Source: Polaribacter butkevichii | GTDB lineage: Bacteria; Bacteroidota; Bacteroidia; Flavobacteriales; Flavobacteriaceae | Length of the DNA stretch: 64,000 nt | Direction: 5' to 3' | NCBI RefSeq assembly: GCF_038024105.1 | Contig: NZ_CP150661.1 | Span: forward strand, 2,127,001 to 2,191,000 | Shown: piece after piece, positions 16,176-25,078 of the stretch | How the letters are laid out: each line of letters begins with the position of its first letter | Numbering within the stretch: position 1 is the stretch's first letter | Position numbers and translations under genes: made by a program | Notes under the pieces: generated by a model | The model's input: the letters and a program-made list of their open reading frames with translations, nothing else | What the model was told of the DNA's origin: nothing | The model's database searches: none

Positions 16176-18926
16176 CTAAAAAGTATACTTTACACTTAGC
16201 GTTAATTGGCTTCCTTTTTTATAAGACAATACAGTTTCATTGGTTTCTACATCTGTAATTAAGCTTCTTACTTTTTGTGTTTGCTTTATTTCTGGGTTCA
16301 ATAAATTTCTACCTACTAACTTTACTAATATGTTTTTCGTTAATTTTTTACTGACTACTAAATCTAGCGATACAAATCCTTTTTCTATAATTTCATCATT
16401 ATATAAAGAGGCACTATTTGCAAAATCTTCTGGAGAACCTAGAGCAAATATTTTATCAGAAGAATAATTACCTGTTAATGTTGCAATCAATTCATTTTCT
16501 TTTTTATCACTAAAACTTAAAGAACCATTTGCTATAAAATCAGAAGCCCCTTGTAAGCTAGACTCTGTAATATCTTTGTATTGAAAGTTTTCTAGTAAAT
16601 CTTGCTTTAGCCACATTTTTGTAACATTTGCTGTTAAGTTTAAAATACCATCATCATCAGCATTTTTTAACAAATCTGTTTTTGCTTCTATTTCAAAACC
16701 ATAAACAGTTGCCTCATCACCAGTGTTTGAATATTGAAAATTACCAGAAGAACCTCTAGCTTGTGCTAAGTTTATTGGGTTTTTAATTTGTTTATAAAAT
16801 GCTGTTGCAGAAAAAAGCTGTCCTCTTTGTGGAAACATTTCATATTTTACATCAAAATTATAAATATCAGATTTTTCTAATGCCGGATTTCCTTTAACAA
16901 CTCGACCTGTCGGTGAAACATACTCAAAAGGTGCTAACTCTTTAAACTCTGGTAATGTTTGCGTAATGCTAGATGCAAAACGTAAGTAGTTGTTTTCTGA
17001 TAATTCGTATTTTAAGTTTACACTTGGATATAAACTTTCATAAACTCTATTTAAGGTTCCTATTCTACCAACATAATTGGTAATATCCCAAGTTACATCT
17101 AACTCATCTCTTTCGTAACGCAAACCTAAATTACCAGATAACTTGTTTCCTAAAGCAAAATCGAAGTTTACAAAACCAGCCATGATATCTAAATCTGCAT
17201 TATACCTGTCTGTTTCTCCTACTCTTAGTTTTAAACCATTATTAAAACCACTAGATGTAATTACAGAAGAAATATCATCTACAGAAGGAGCTGTAAAATC
17301 TTTAGCTCTAACACCTACAAATAAAGATTTAAAGGTTCTTTCTTTATGTCTTACATTGATTCCATAATTTAAAGAATATGGTTTATTATCATCTTCATCT
17401 TTAATTCCTAATGCCCATTTATTTTCTATAAGCGCAGCATATTCTGTGTCTTGTATTTTTTGACTAGATTTTCTTTGTTGATAATCTCCAACATGAGAAA
17501 ACTGAATTTCTGGTGAAGTGGTAACGTCTAAAATATTTACTTCATTTCTAATTCTGTTTGGCTCTTCTGCTAATACAAAATTATAACCACCTGCCCAGTT
17601 TAAGGTATTATTTTCATTCCATTTATGCTCACCTAAAAGTTGGTTTACAAACATAGTAGTTTGTTTAAAGTTTTGATCTCTTACAAAAGCGCCTTCTTCT
17701 TGTGGATCTTGATCAAAAACATACCCTAAACCATTTCTACCTTGCTCATACAATCTATCTTCACCTTTATTAACAAATAAAGTATTGTATTTAATTTTAT
17801 TAGTATCGTTAAGTCTTAATTTTACATTTACATATCCTGTAGTATTAGAAGTAATATTGTATTGCTCTACATCCGTAAAACTATTGTTTAAAACATTAGA
17901 TCTAAAACGTTTAAAAAGTCCTTCTTTATATTCAAAAGATTTAGAATGAGATCCTGTTAAAAAAACAGCAACTTCTTTACCTAATACAGAAAACTTTTTT
18001 GCTGCAGAAAAAGAACCACTAAAATTAATTGGAGTTGCAGTTGTTTCTGTATCCCAACCTTGCAACGTAATAGCATTTTGAAGTGCGTACGTTTTTTTAT
18101 GAAACCCTAAAGTGACATCATTATTTATAATTGATGTTCTAAAATCATCGGACAAGTTTAATACATTTGTATTTGTACCACCAGAAACAGAAATAGAATA
18201 TGCTTGTTTAGAGTACTCTTTAGTATTTACATCTACATTACCAGAACCTTGATCGGCATAACTACTAGTAGCATACGTTTTGCTAATACCTACATTTTTA
18301 ATAATGTTTGTAGAAAACAAATCTAAATTTACATTTTTATTTTCTACATCATCCGAAGGAATAGGTAAACCATTCATGGTTGTAGATAAATATCGATCTC
18401 CCAAACCTCTAATATAAATGTTACCAGAACCTTCACTTTTAGTTACCCCAGAAATTTTAGTAGTGGCATTAGCTGCATTAGAAACTCCGGTTTTAGCTAA
18501 AGTTTGCGCACCAATACTTTCTTTTATTACCGTTGCTTTCTTTTGGTCTAATAGTAAAGCAGATACAGACTCTCTACTAGTAGAAGATTTTACAACAATC
18601 TCATCTAAAGAAACGCCTTCTTCTGCAGATAATACTTGGTTAACAGTTACAGTCTCTCCTGCAACAATTGTAATTGATTTCTCAATTGTTTTATATCCTA
18701 AGAAACTAAAAACTACAGTATGCTTTCCGGCTGGTACATTTAACATGTAATTTCCATCAAAATCTGTTGTTGCTCCTATAGTTGTTCCTTTAATAAGAAC
18801 GTTTCCAAATGGCAACGGCTCATTATTTGCTTCCTTGTCCGTTAATAAACCTTTTAACGTTCCTTTGCTTTGTGCAACTATTAATTGACTGAAAGCCAAA
18901 AAAGTAATAAATAAAAATTTTTTCAT
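16176..18926 (-). CDS. TonB-dependent outer-membrane receptor
   Basis: A 916-residue receptor. It has a signal peptide (ends QLIVAQ), a carboxypeptidase-regulatory-like beta-sandwich domain (residues about 22-110; GVLIKGTT-type pattern with GATTDFDGNYMLNVPAG), a plug domain (about 115-235; YIRGLGDRYLSTTMNGLP) and a 22-strand-type barrel ending in VKYTF. Energised by TonB-ExbBD, it would import a substrate too large for or scarce at porins. There is no SusD partner, so it is not a standard SusC glycan receptor. The neighbours (porin, PiT transporter, shared candidate Pho boxes) suggest a phosphorus compound; this is inference. Confidence 0.92.
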   Translation of the reverse strand: MKKFLFITFLAFSQLIVAQSKGTLKGLLTDKEANNEPLPFGNVLIKGTTIGATTDFDGNYMLNVPAGKHTVVFSFLGYKTIEKSITIVAGETVTVNQVLSAEEGVSLDEIVVKSSTSRESVSALLLDQKKATVIKESIGAQTLAKTGVSNAANATTKISGVTKSEGSGNIYIRGLGDRYLSTTMNGLPIPSDDVENKNVNLDLFSTNIIKNVGISKTYATSSYADQGSGNVDVNTKEYSKQAYSISVSGGTNTNVLNLSDDFRTSIINNDVTLGFHKKTYALQNAITLQGWDTETTATPINFSGSFSAAKKFSVLGKEVAVFLTGSHSKSFEYKEGLFKRFRSNVLNNSFTDVEQYNITSNTTGYVNVKLRLNDTNKIKYNTLFVNKGEDRLYEQGRNGLGYVFDQDPQEEGAFVRDQNFKQTTMFVNQLLGEHKWNENNTLNWAGGYNFVLAEEPNRIRNEVNILDVTTSPEIQFSHVGDYQQRKSSQKIQDTEYAALIENKWALGIKDEDDNKPYSLNYGINVRHKERTFKSLFVGVRAKDFTAPSVDDISSVITSSGFNNGLKLRVGETDRYNADLDIMAGFVNFDFALGNKLSGNLGLRYERDELDVTWDITNYVGRIGTLNRVYESLYPSVNLKYELSENNYLRFASSITQTLPEFKELAPFEYVSPTGRVVKGNPALEKSDIYNFDVKYEMFPQRGQLFSATAFYKQIKNPINLAQARGSSGNFQYSNTGDEATVYGFEIEAKTDLLKNADDDGILNLTANVTKMWLKQDLLENFQYKDITESSLQGASDFIANGSLSFSDKKENELIATLTGNYSSDKIFALGSPEDFANSASLYNDEIIEKGFVSLDLVVSKKLTKNILVKLVGRNLLNPEIKQTQKVRSLITDVETNETVLSYKKGSQLTLSVKYTF

Positions 18927-18986
18927 TTTTTTTCGTATAATTTACTTCGGCAAAAGTCCACCGCATTTGTAAACTCTATGTTAGTT

Positions 18987-18994
18987 CAAAATTA
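18987..18994 (-). promoter_or_regulatory. -7 promoter element of the TonB receptor gene
   Basis: The minus strand reads TAATTTTG (TAnnTTTG), 16 bases downstream of a Pho-box-like direct repeat and 60 bases before the receptor ATG. Confidence 0.5.
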
Positions 18995-19010
18995 TGCTTG
19001 TATTACAGAA

Positions 19011-19057
19011 ACATTAACTAAATGTTAATTAACAAAAATGAATTAACCTTTAGTTAA
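19011..19057 (-). promoter_or_regulatory. Two Pho-box-like direct repeats upstream of the TonB receptor
   Basis: On the minus strand, 19028-19011 reads TTAACAT, TTAG, TTAATGT and 19057-19040 reads TTAACTA, AAGG, TTAATTC. Both are 7-mers on an 11-bp period. The proximal one sits 16 bases from the -7 box, where an activator overlapping the -33 region would bind. Confidence 0.5.
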
Positions 19058-19120
19058 TTTAAAAGAAACATTAGATTTAATTATTGATTGCACATTTGTA
19101 AAAATCTTTAAAGATAAATT

Positions 19121-19194
19121 GTCATCATAAATTAATTAGTTTTTGTCGACTATTTTATATGACCTACTGCCTTTGGCCAAGGCAGTTTTTTTTA
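19121..19194 (+). ncRNA. Candidate structured short RNA ending in an intrinsic terminator
   Basis: In the gap between the divergent TonB receptor and porin genes, 19121-19163 can fold into a stem: GTCAT and ATAAA with TTTAT and ATGAC, one bulged C. The stem at 19167-19185 (CTGCCTT/AAGGCAG) is followed by nine T. A terminator oriented toward the porin but upstream of its promoter region implies either a separate small RNA or a leader that is attenuated. No exact TAnnTTTG box precedes it. The 5' end is unknown. Confidence 0.4.
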
Positions 19195-19223
19195 TTAATA
19201 CTCTATTAACATTAATTTAACAT
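19195..19223 (+). promoter_or_regulatory. Pho-box-like tandem repeat upstream of the porin gene
   Basis: TTAATAC at 19195, TTAACAT at 19206 and TTAACAT at 19217 form three units on an exact 11-bp period; the last two are identical. A partial -7 box (TTTG at 19236-19239) follows, and the porin ATG is at 19261. Confidence 0.55.
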
Positions 19224-19260
19224 AATTATCGGTTCTTTGCAGTGACAAAAACTAATAATT

Positions 19261-20472
19261 ATGAGAATTTCAATACTGTGTATAGCAGTAATTGTAACCT
19301 GTTTGTGCACTTTCTTAACCACAAACGGACAAGAAACTAATACCCCAAAGTTTGGTAAAGGGCTATTTAACTTAGTTGGTAAGGATAGTACTTGGACTAT
19401 GAAAGTAGGATTTCGATTCCAAACCTTAGCAACTTCTCAATGGGATGTAAATAATGGTCTTTCTAATCCAGAAACATCTATGTTAATTAGAAGGTCTCGT
19501 TTAAAGTTTAACGGTTTTGCTTATTCTCCTAAATTAGAATACAAAGTAGAATTAGGTTTATCTAATAGAGATCAATCTGGTGCATCTGAATACACACACA
19601 ACTCACCTAGATACATAATGGATGCCGTTTTAAAATGGAATTTCTCAGGAAATTTTGTTTTATGGTTTGGACAAACAAAATTACCAGGCAATAGAGAACG
19701 TGTTATTTCTTCTGGTAATTTACAAATGGTAGATCGTTCTTTATTAAATAGTAGATTTAATATAGACAGAGACATGGGACTTCAACTAAAACATAAAACA
19801 AAACTATCTGAAACCTTTTTAATGAAAGAAACACTTTCTGTTTCTCAGGGTGAAGGAAGAAACGTAACTACAGGAAATGAAGGTGGTCATCAATACACCG
19901 CAAGAGTTGAGTTTTTCCCTTTTGGAGATTTCACAAGCAAAGGTGATTATAAAGGAAGTGATTTAAAATTTGAAGAGCATCAAAAACTATCTGTTGCCTT
20001 TGGATATAATATAAATAAAAATGCCGTTAGAAATAGAGGAAACCAAGGTAGCTATATGACCAATAATAGTGGTACATTGTATAGTACAGATATTTCTAAT
20101 GTTTTTATTGATGCTATGTACAAACACAAAGGGTTTTCTTTAATGGCAGAATACGCAAATAGAAAAGCAGATGATCCATTCGCAAAAAATACTGATGGAA
20201 CTCTAACTGGAGATATTGTACAGGTTGGTAACGGATTAAATGTACAATCTGGTTACTTAATTTCTAAAACAGTAGAAATATCTACACGTTACACAAATGT
20301 TACTTTAGATAGAAATATTACAGGTAAAGGGGCAGAAAATCAATACACTTTGGGTGTTTCTAAATATATTGCAGGTCATAAATTAAAAGTACAAACAGAC
20401 CTAAGCTATACAGATATTGGTTTTACATCAGATCAACTACTGTTTAGATTACAAGTTGATATTCATTTTTAA
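19261..20472 (+). CDS. OprO/OprP-like phosphate-selective porin
   Basis: A 403-residue exported barrel (signal ending TTNGQ). Features of the OprO/P porin family include GKGLFNLVGKDSTWTMKVGFRFQ at the first strands (residues about 35-60), LIRRSRLKFNGFAYSPKLEYKVELGLSN, KWNFSGNFVLWFGQTKLPGNRER and a C-terminal FRLQVDIHF. Family members are Arg/Lys-lined channels for phosphate or polyphosphate. The PiT transporter gene follows 83 bases downstream, so outer-membrane entry and inner-membrane uptake are encoded side by side. Confidence 0.88.
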   Translation: MRISILCIAVIVTCLCTFLTTNGQETNTPKFGKGLFNLVGKDSTWTMKVGFRFQTLATSQWDVNNGLSNPETSMLIRRSRLKFNGFAYSPKLEYKVELGLSNRDQSGASEYTHNSPRYIMDAVLKWNFSGNFVLWFGQTKLPGNRERVISSGNLQMVDRSLLNSRFNIDRDMGLQLKHKTKLSETFLMKETLSVSQGEGRNVTTGNEGGHQYTARVEFFPFGDFTSKGDYKGSDLKFEEHQKLSVAFGYNINKNAVRNRGNQGSYMTNNSGTLYSTDISNVFIDAMYKHKGFSLMAEYANRKADDPFAKNTDGTLTGDIVQVGNGLNVQSGYLISKTVEISTRYTNVTLDRNITGKGAENQYTLGVSKYIAGHKLKVQTDLSYTDIGFTSDQLLFRLQVDIHF

Positions 20473-20483
20473 TAATAATTAAG

Positions 20484-20501
20484 ATAACATAAACATAACA
20501 T
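20484..20501 (+). promoter_or_regulatory. Pho-box-like direct repeat upstream of the PiT gene
   Basis: ATAACAT, AAAC, ATAACAT: an identical 7-mer twice with 4-base spacing, 19 bases upstream of a TAnnTTTG box. It repeats the geometry seen upstream of the porin and receptor genes. Confidence 0.55.
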
Positions 20502-20520
20502 TCACAATTTTTTGTGTTTG

Positions 20521-20528
20521 TAAATTTG
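20521..20528 (+). promoter_or_regulatory. -7 promoter element of the PiT gene
   Basis: TAAATTTG exactly matches TAnnTTTG, 27 bases before the ATG at 20556. Confidence 0.55.
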
Positions 20529-20555
20529 CAGAACAAAAAAAATTAAATAAACAAC

Positions 20556-22811
20556 ATGGGAGATCCATATATTTTAATGTTAGTAGCTTTAGCTATTTTA
20601 GCTATTGTAGATTTAGTTATAGGAGTAAGTAACGATGCTGTTAACTTCTTAAATTCGGCCATTGGTTCTAAAGCATTATCTGTTAGAAATATAATGATAA
20701 TTGCTAGTTTAGGTGTGTTTTTTGGTGCCGTTACCTCTAGTGGAATGATGGAAGTTGCTAGAAAGGGAATTTTTAACCCAAATATGTTTATGTTTCAAGA
20801 CATTATGTTCATTTTTATGGCCGTAATGATTACAGATATTTTATTACTAGATATCTTTAATACTATTGGAATGCCTACCTCAACTACCGTTTCTATTGTT
20901 TTTGAATTGTTAGGTGCTGCAGTTTGTATTTCTTTGATAAAAATATCTGCAAATGAGGCACAATCATTCTCAGACCTTTGGAGCTATATCAATCATGAAA
21001 CAGCGACTAAAATTATTTTCGGAATTCTACTCTCCGTTGTAATTGCCTTTTCTGTAGGTGCAATTGTACAATTTACCTCTAGATTAATTTATTCTTTTAA
21101 TTTTGATAAAAGAGCTACTTATATTAGTGCTTTATTTGGTGGTTTTGCAATTACAGCAATTACTTATTTCATCATTATTAAAGGATTAAAAGGAACTCCT
21201 TTTTACAAAGATATAGAGCACTTAATTGAAGGAAACACCTTATTAATTATAGCAGGTAGTTTTGTAACTTGGGCAATTATTTCTCAAATTTTAATACAAT
21301 TTTTTAAAGTTAATATCTTAAAATTAATTATTGGTATTGGTACTTTTTCTTTAGCAATGGCATTCTCTGGAAACGATTTGGTAAACTTTGTAGGTGTACC
21401 TATTGCCGCTTGGAACTCTTACCAAACTTGGGAAGTTTCTGGTGTTGCTGCAGATGCTTTTTCTATGGGAATTTTAGCAAAAAAAGTACCTTCTAATGTT
21501 TGGCTACTTTTAGTGGCTGGTTTAATTATGGTAGTAACCTTATGGACTTCTAGTAAAGCACAAAACGTAATAAAAACTGGAATAGATTTATCTCGTCAAG
21601 GAGAAGGACATGAAAAATTTCAACCAAACACTTTGTCTAGAGTATTTGTAAGAATTGCCATGGGACTTAATGTAGGTATTACTTATATCGTTCCTAAATC
21701 TACTTTAGCATATATAGATTCTAAATTTCAGAAACCTGTTATAGAATTACCAAAAGACAAAACATATGAATTACCGGCTTTCGATTTAGTAAGAGCTTCT
21801 GTAAATTTAATTGTTGCTGGTATTTTAATTTCTATTGCAACTTCTATGAAACTACCTTTATCTACTACTTATGTAACTTTTATGGTTGCCATGGGTACTT
21901 CTTTAGCCGATAGAGCTTGGGGACGTGAAAGTGCTGTATATAGAGTTGCAGGTGTAATAAATGTTGTTGGTGGATGGTTTTTAACTGCAATTATAGCCTT
22001 TTTAGCTGCAGCCTTAGTAGCGTATTTAATAAGTTGGGACATGATTATGATACCTATCTTATTAGCTGTGGTTGCGTTTTTAATTACTAGAAACACTTTA
22101 AATCATAGAAAAAAATCTAAAGAAGTTAAAAAACAAGAATTTATAGAAAGAGCCGAATTAATTACAATTAACGGAGTTATTGAAGAAAGTGCAGATCATA
22201 TCTCTGAAGTTGTAAACCGTGTAAACAAATTATATACAAATGTTGTAAATGATTTATCTAACCACGATTTAAATAAATTACGTAAAACAGATAAACACGT
22301 TGCTAAACTTAATGATGAAATTGATGGTTTAAAAGATGGTGTTTTCTATTTTATTAAATCTTTAGATGAAACTTCTGTACAAGCTAGTAGATTTTACATT
22401 ATGGTTCTAGGTTATTTACAAGACGTAGCACAATCTATTAGTTATATTTCTAGAGCAAGCTACAAGCACGTAAACAACAATCATAAAAACTTAAAGAAAG
22501 CACAAATAAATGATTTAAAAGAAATCAGTGCTCAATTATCTACTTTATTAACTAAAGAGGCTACTATTTTTGAAAAAAGAGACTTAGATAACCTTAATGA
22601 TCTTTTAATAGAAAAAACAGAGTTGTTAAAAAATGTATCATCATCTATAGAAAAGCAAGTTGCAAGAATTAGAACAGATGAAACGAGTCCAAAAAACACA
22701 ACCTTATATTTTAGTGTTCTTTTAGAAACAAAAGATTTAATTAAAGCTTTAATGAACTTATTAGAAACTTATGAAGAGTTTCATTTAAGTACAAAACAAG
22801 CTGTAAAATAA
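20556..22811 (+). CDS. PiT-family inorganic phosphate transporter with PhoU-like C-terminal domain
   Basis: A 751-residue inner-membrane protein. The first PiT signature GVSNDAVNFLNSAIGS is at residues 23-38 and the second half carries FSGNDLVNFVGVP near 271. Other PiT landmarks are IGMPTSTTVSIVFELLG and KLPLSTTYVTFMVAMG. After the last membrane helix (about residue 515) comes a cytoplasmic helical region of about 230 residues of PhoU-like type (SADHISEVVNRVNKL, SRFYIMVLGYLQDVAQSI). This could gate or regulate the transporter. It symports phosphate with H+ or Na+. A bidirectional terminator follows. Confidence 0.93.
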   Translation: MGDPYILMLVALAILAIVDLVIGVSNDAVNFLNSAIGSKALSVRNIMIIASLGVFFGAVTSSGMMEVARKGIFNPNMFMFQDIMFIFMAVMITDILLLDIFNTIGMPTSTTVSIVFELLGAAVCISLIKISANEAQSFSDLWSYINHETATKIIFGILLSVVIAFSVGAIVQFTSRLIYSFNFDKRATYISALFGGFAITAITYFIIIKGLKGTPFYKDIEHLIEGNTLLIIAGSFVTWAIISQILIQFFKVNILKLIIGIGTFSLAMAFSGNDLVNFVGVPIAAWNSYQTWEVSGVAADAFSMGILAKKVPSNVWLLLVAGLIMVVTLWTSSKAQNVIKTGIDLSRQGEGHEKFQPNTLSRVFVRIAMGLNVGITYIVPKSTLAYIDSKFQKPVIELPKDKTYELPAFDLVRASVNLIVAGILISIATSMKLPLSTTYVTFMVAMGTSLADRAWGRESAVYRVAGVINVVGGWFLTAIIAFLAAALVAYLISWDMIMIPILLAVVAFLITRNTLNHRKKSKEVKKQEFIERAELITINGVIEESADHISEVVNRVNKLYTNVVNDLSNHDLNKLRKTDKHVAKLNDEIDGLKDGVFYFIKSLDETSVQASRFYIMVLGYLQDVAQSISYISRASYKHVNNNHKNLKKAQINDLKEISAQLSTLLTKEATIFEKRDLDNLNDLLIEKTELLKNVSSSIEKQVARIRTDETSPKNTTLYFSVLLETKDLIKALMNLLETYEEFHLSTKQAVK

Positions 22812-22826
22812 GTACAAGTTTATCAT

Positions 22827-22864
22827 AAAAAAAAGCCATGAATTTAATTCATGGCTTTTTTTTT
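22827..22864. terminator. Bidirectional terminator between convergent genes
   Basis: Stem GCCATGAATT/AATTCATGGC with a 1-base centre, flanked by an A-run on the left and a T-run on the right. It can serve both the PiT gene (+) and the patatin gene (-). Confidence 0.85.
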
Positions 22865-22876
22865 ATAAAGATTGAT

Positions 22877-25078
22877 CTAAAACCAAAACCCTAAATTAAA
22901 TAACCAATAATTATCTTTATTGTCTGGAGACCAACTATATTTAATTTCTAACGGACCAATAAAGGTATCATAACTATATCCTAAGGCATACCCAGATTTT
23001 ACATCTTTAAAAAGATCTATATTCTTAAAAACGTTGTCTTCTAACCTACCATAGTTAGCTATAAGAGAAACATAATGTTTTTTTGCAATGGCATATCTAA
23101 AATTAAACTCTGTCTTTAAAAAAGTATTATCAGACAGTTCTGCAAAATCATATCCATAGAAAGAAACAAACGTATTGATATAATTTTTGTTATAACCTCC
23201 TAAATAAAAATCAAAAACATCAGATTTGGTCTCATTTAAAGTAAAACCTGCTTCACTTGTTACTTGCAAAGTTAGTTTATCCCAAAAAGTGGTTGCAAAA
23301 CCCAAGGTTCCTTTTGTTTGTGCAAAAAGTGTAAAATCTTCATTATAATCAGATGAAGCCATGTACCATTTAAAGTTTAAATCTGCAAAATAGCCTGTGG
23401 TAGGAAAATATTTTTTATCGTACGTATCTAGTTTTATATACCCAAAACTATTTAAATAATGACTGGCATCAAAAATAGTTTCTTGGTTACTCGCAGAAGC
23501 AATTGTTTCTGTGGTTGCTTTTACATATTTATGCTCTAAACCTACCCCAACAGCAAACCTTCTATTAAACGTAGTTTGTAAAAAAAATTGATTGGTTATA
23601 TCTGTATATTTTAAATTGATACTACTCACATTTGCAAACTCAGAAACAATTGGATTAAACTTAGAATTAGATCTAAAATGATTATACCTAGACCTAAAAC
23701 CATAACTAATATAAAACCCATTATCTACAAAATAATTTAAGTTATATCTTAAATTATCACCTAAAATCATATCAAAAGAAAATAAATCGTTTTCTAGTAA
23801 TAAATGTTTTTGATTGTAATTTACTAAAACTCCCGATTTGTATAAAAAATCATAATGAACCCCTAATTTTAGATTTGCATTTTCATCAGACTCATTTAAA
23901 TGCAATTTTAAACTATACGTGTTGTCTTTCTTTTTACTTAATTTATATTCTATTTTCTCATAATTTTTTGTGGATGATAAAAAATAGATTCTTTTGGTAA
24001 TTTCTTTTCTAGAAAGGCTATCTCCTTCTCTAATCTTTATTTTACCTAAAACAAAGGCTCTTGTATAGTATTTATAACCGGTTAAATCGATATCGGTAAT
24101 TTTAAATTTTTGATCATCAAAATTTAATTTTTTATGCTTTTTCTTATGCGTTTGTTTTAAAGCTAGCTTTTTAAAAACGTCCTTAAATTTTTGTCCTTCT
24201 TCAATCCCTTTCTGTAAAATTTCTTCTTTCTGATCAAAACTAACAACATTATACCCCTTTATATCTGGATGAATGTACACATCTAACTTTTCTTTTTCTT
24301 TATCAGTAATACTATACATTTTATAACTAACAATCTGGTCCATAATAGCAACCACAGAGTTTAGTTTCTCTTTATCGTACAATTTACCTTCTACATCTAC
24401 CCCAATAACAACATCTACTCCCTTAGATTTCATAATACTTACAGGAAAATTATTTGCTATTCCACCATCTACCAACAACTTATCTCCTAAAACCACAGGG
24501 TTTAATAGGGTTGGAAAAGATCCACTAGCTCTTAAGGCTAAAGGCAAAGAACCTTTTTCTAATAAAACACCGTTTCCGTTTTCTACATCTGTTGCAATAC
24601 AAAAAAAAGGAATTTGAAATTTTTTAAAATCAGAAATACCTTCTACAGAAGCTAATAATTCCATTAAAAAATTGAGTACATTTTGCCCTTTAGAAACCGC
24701 TCTAGGCAGCCCTATTTTTCCTTTATGAACAGGAAGAGTAAATACTGTTTTCTCTCCAAATTCTTTTTCAAAAAAAGGTTCAGAATTTCTGGGTATTTTA
24801 TCTTGTAATAATGAAACAAAATCGGTTTCTAAAACAATTTGTTCTATCTGTTCTCCAGAATATCCTATTGCATATAAGCCACCTATAATTGCGCCCATAC
24901 TTGTGCCACCAATATAATCTATCTGTAAACCTGCTTTGTCTATTTCTTTTAAAACACCAATATGGGCAAAGCCTTTTGCGCCTCCTCCGCTTAAAACTAA
25001 CCCAACTTTTGGTTGCTTTTTCTGACTAAAGGAACTAACAGAAAATACTAAGAAAAATACTAAGAAAAAATTTTTCAT
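22877..25078 (-). CDS. Patatin-like phospholipase with POTRA and Omp85-type barrel
   Basis: A 733-residue exported protein (signal ending SSFSQ). The patatin domain carries the oxyanion loop SGGGAKG (residues 30-36), the nucleophile elbow GTSMG with Ser60, and the catalytic Asp in VDGG near residue 205. A POTRA-like segment (about 330-400, KITDIDLTGYKYYTRAFVLGKI) follows, then a barrel of about 320 residues ending in FNLGFWF. This is the type Vd (PlpD-like) layout, in which the barrel carries or exports its own lipase domain. Its start overlaps the uvrC stop by 4 bases, so translation is probably coupled. Confidence 0.92.
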   Translation of the reverse strand: MKNFFLVFFLVFSVSSFSQKKQPKVGLVLSGGGAKGFAHIGVLKEIDKAGLQIDYIGGTSMGAIIGGLYAIGYSGEQIEQIVLETDFVSLLQDKIPRNSEPFFEKEFGEKTVFTLPVHKGKIGLPRAVSKGQNVLNFLMELLASVEGISDFKKFQIPFFCIATDVENGNGVLLEKGSLPLALRASGSFPTLLNPVVLGDKLLVDGGIANNFPVSIMKSKGVDVVIGVDVEGKLYDKEKLNSVVAIMDQIVSYKMYSITDKEKEKLDVYIHPDIKGYNVVSFDQKEEILQKGIEEGQKFKDVFKKLALKQTHKKKHKKLNFDDQKFKITDIDLTGYKYYTRAFVLGKIKIREGDSLSRKEITKRIYFLSSTKNYEKIEYKLSKKKDNTYSLKLHLNESDENANLKLGVHYDFLYKSGVLVNYNQKHLLLENDLFSFDMILGDNLRYNLNYFVDNGFYISYGFRSRYNHFRSNSKFNPIVSEFANVSSINLKYTDITNQFFLQTTFNRRFAVGVGLEHKYVKATTETIASASNQETIFDASHYLNSFGYIKLDTYDKKYFPTTGYFADLNFKWYMASSDYNEDFTLFAQTKGTLGFATTFWDKLTLQVTSEAGFTLNETKSDVFDFYLGGYNKNYINTFVSFYGYDFAELSDNTFLKTEFNFRYAIAKKHYVSLIANYGRLEDNVFKNIDLFKDVKSGYALGYSYDTFIGPLEIKYSWSPDNKDNYWLFNLGFWF

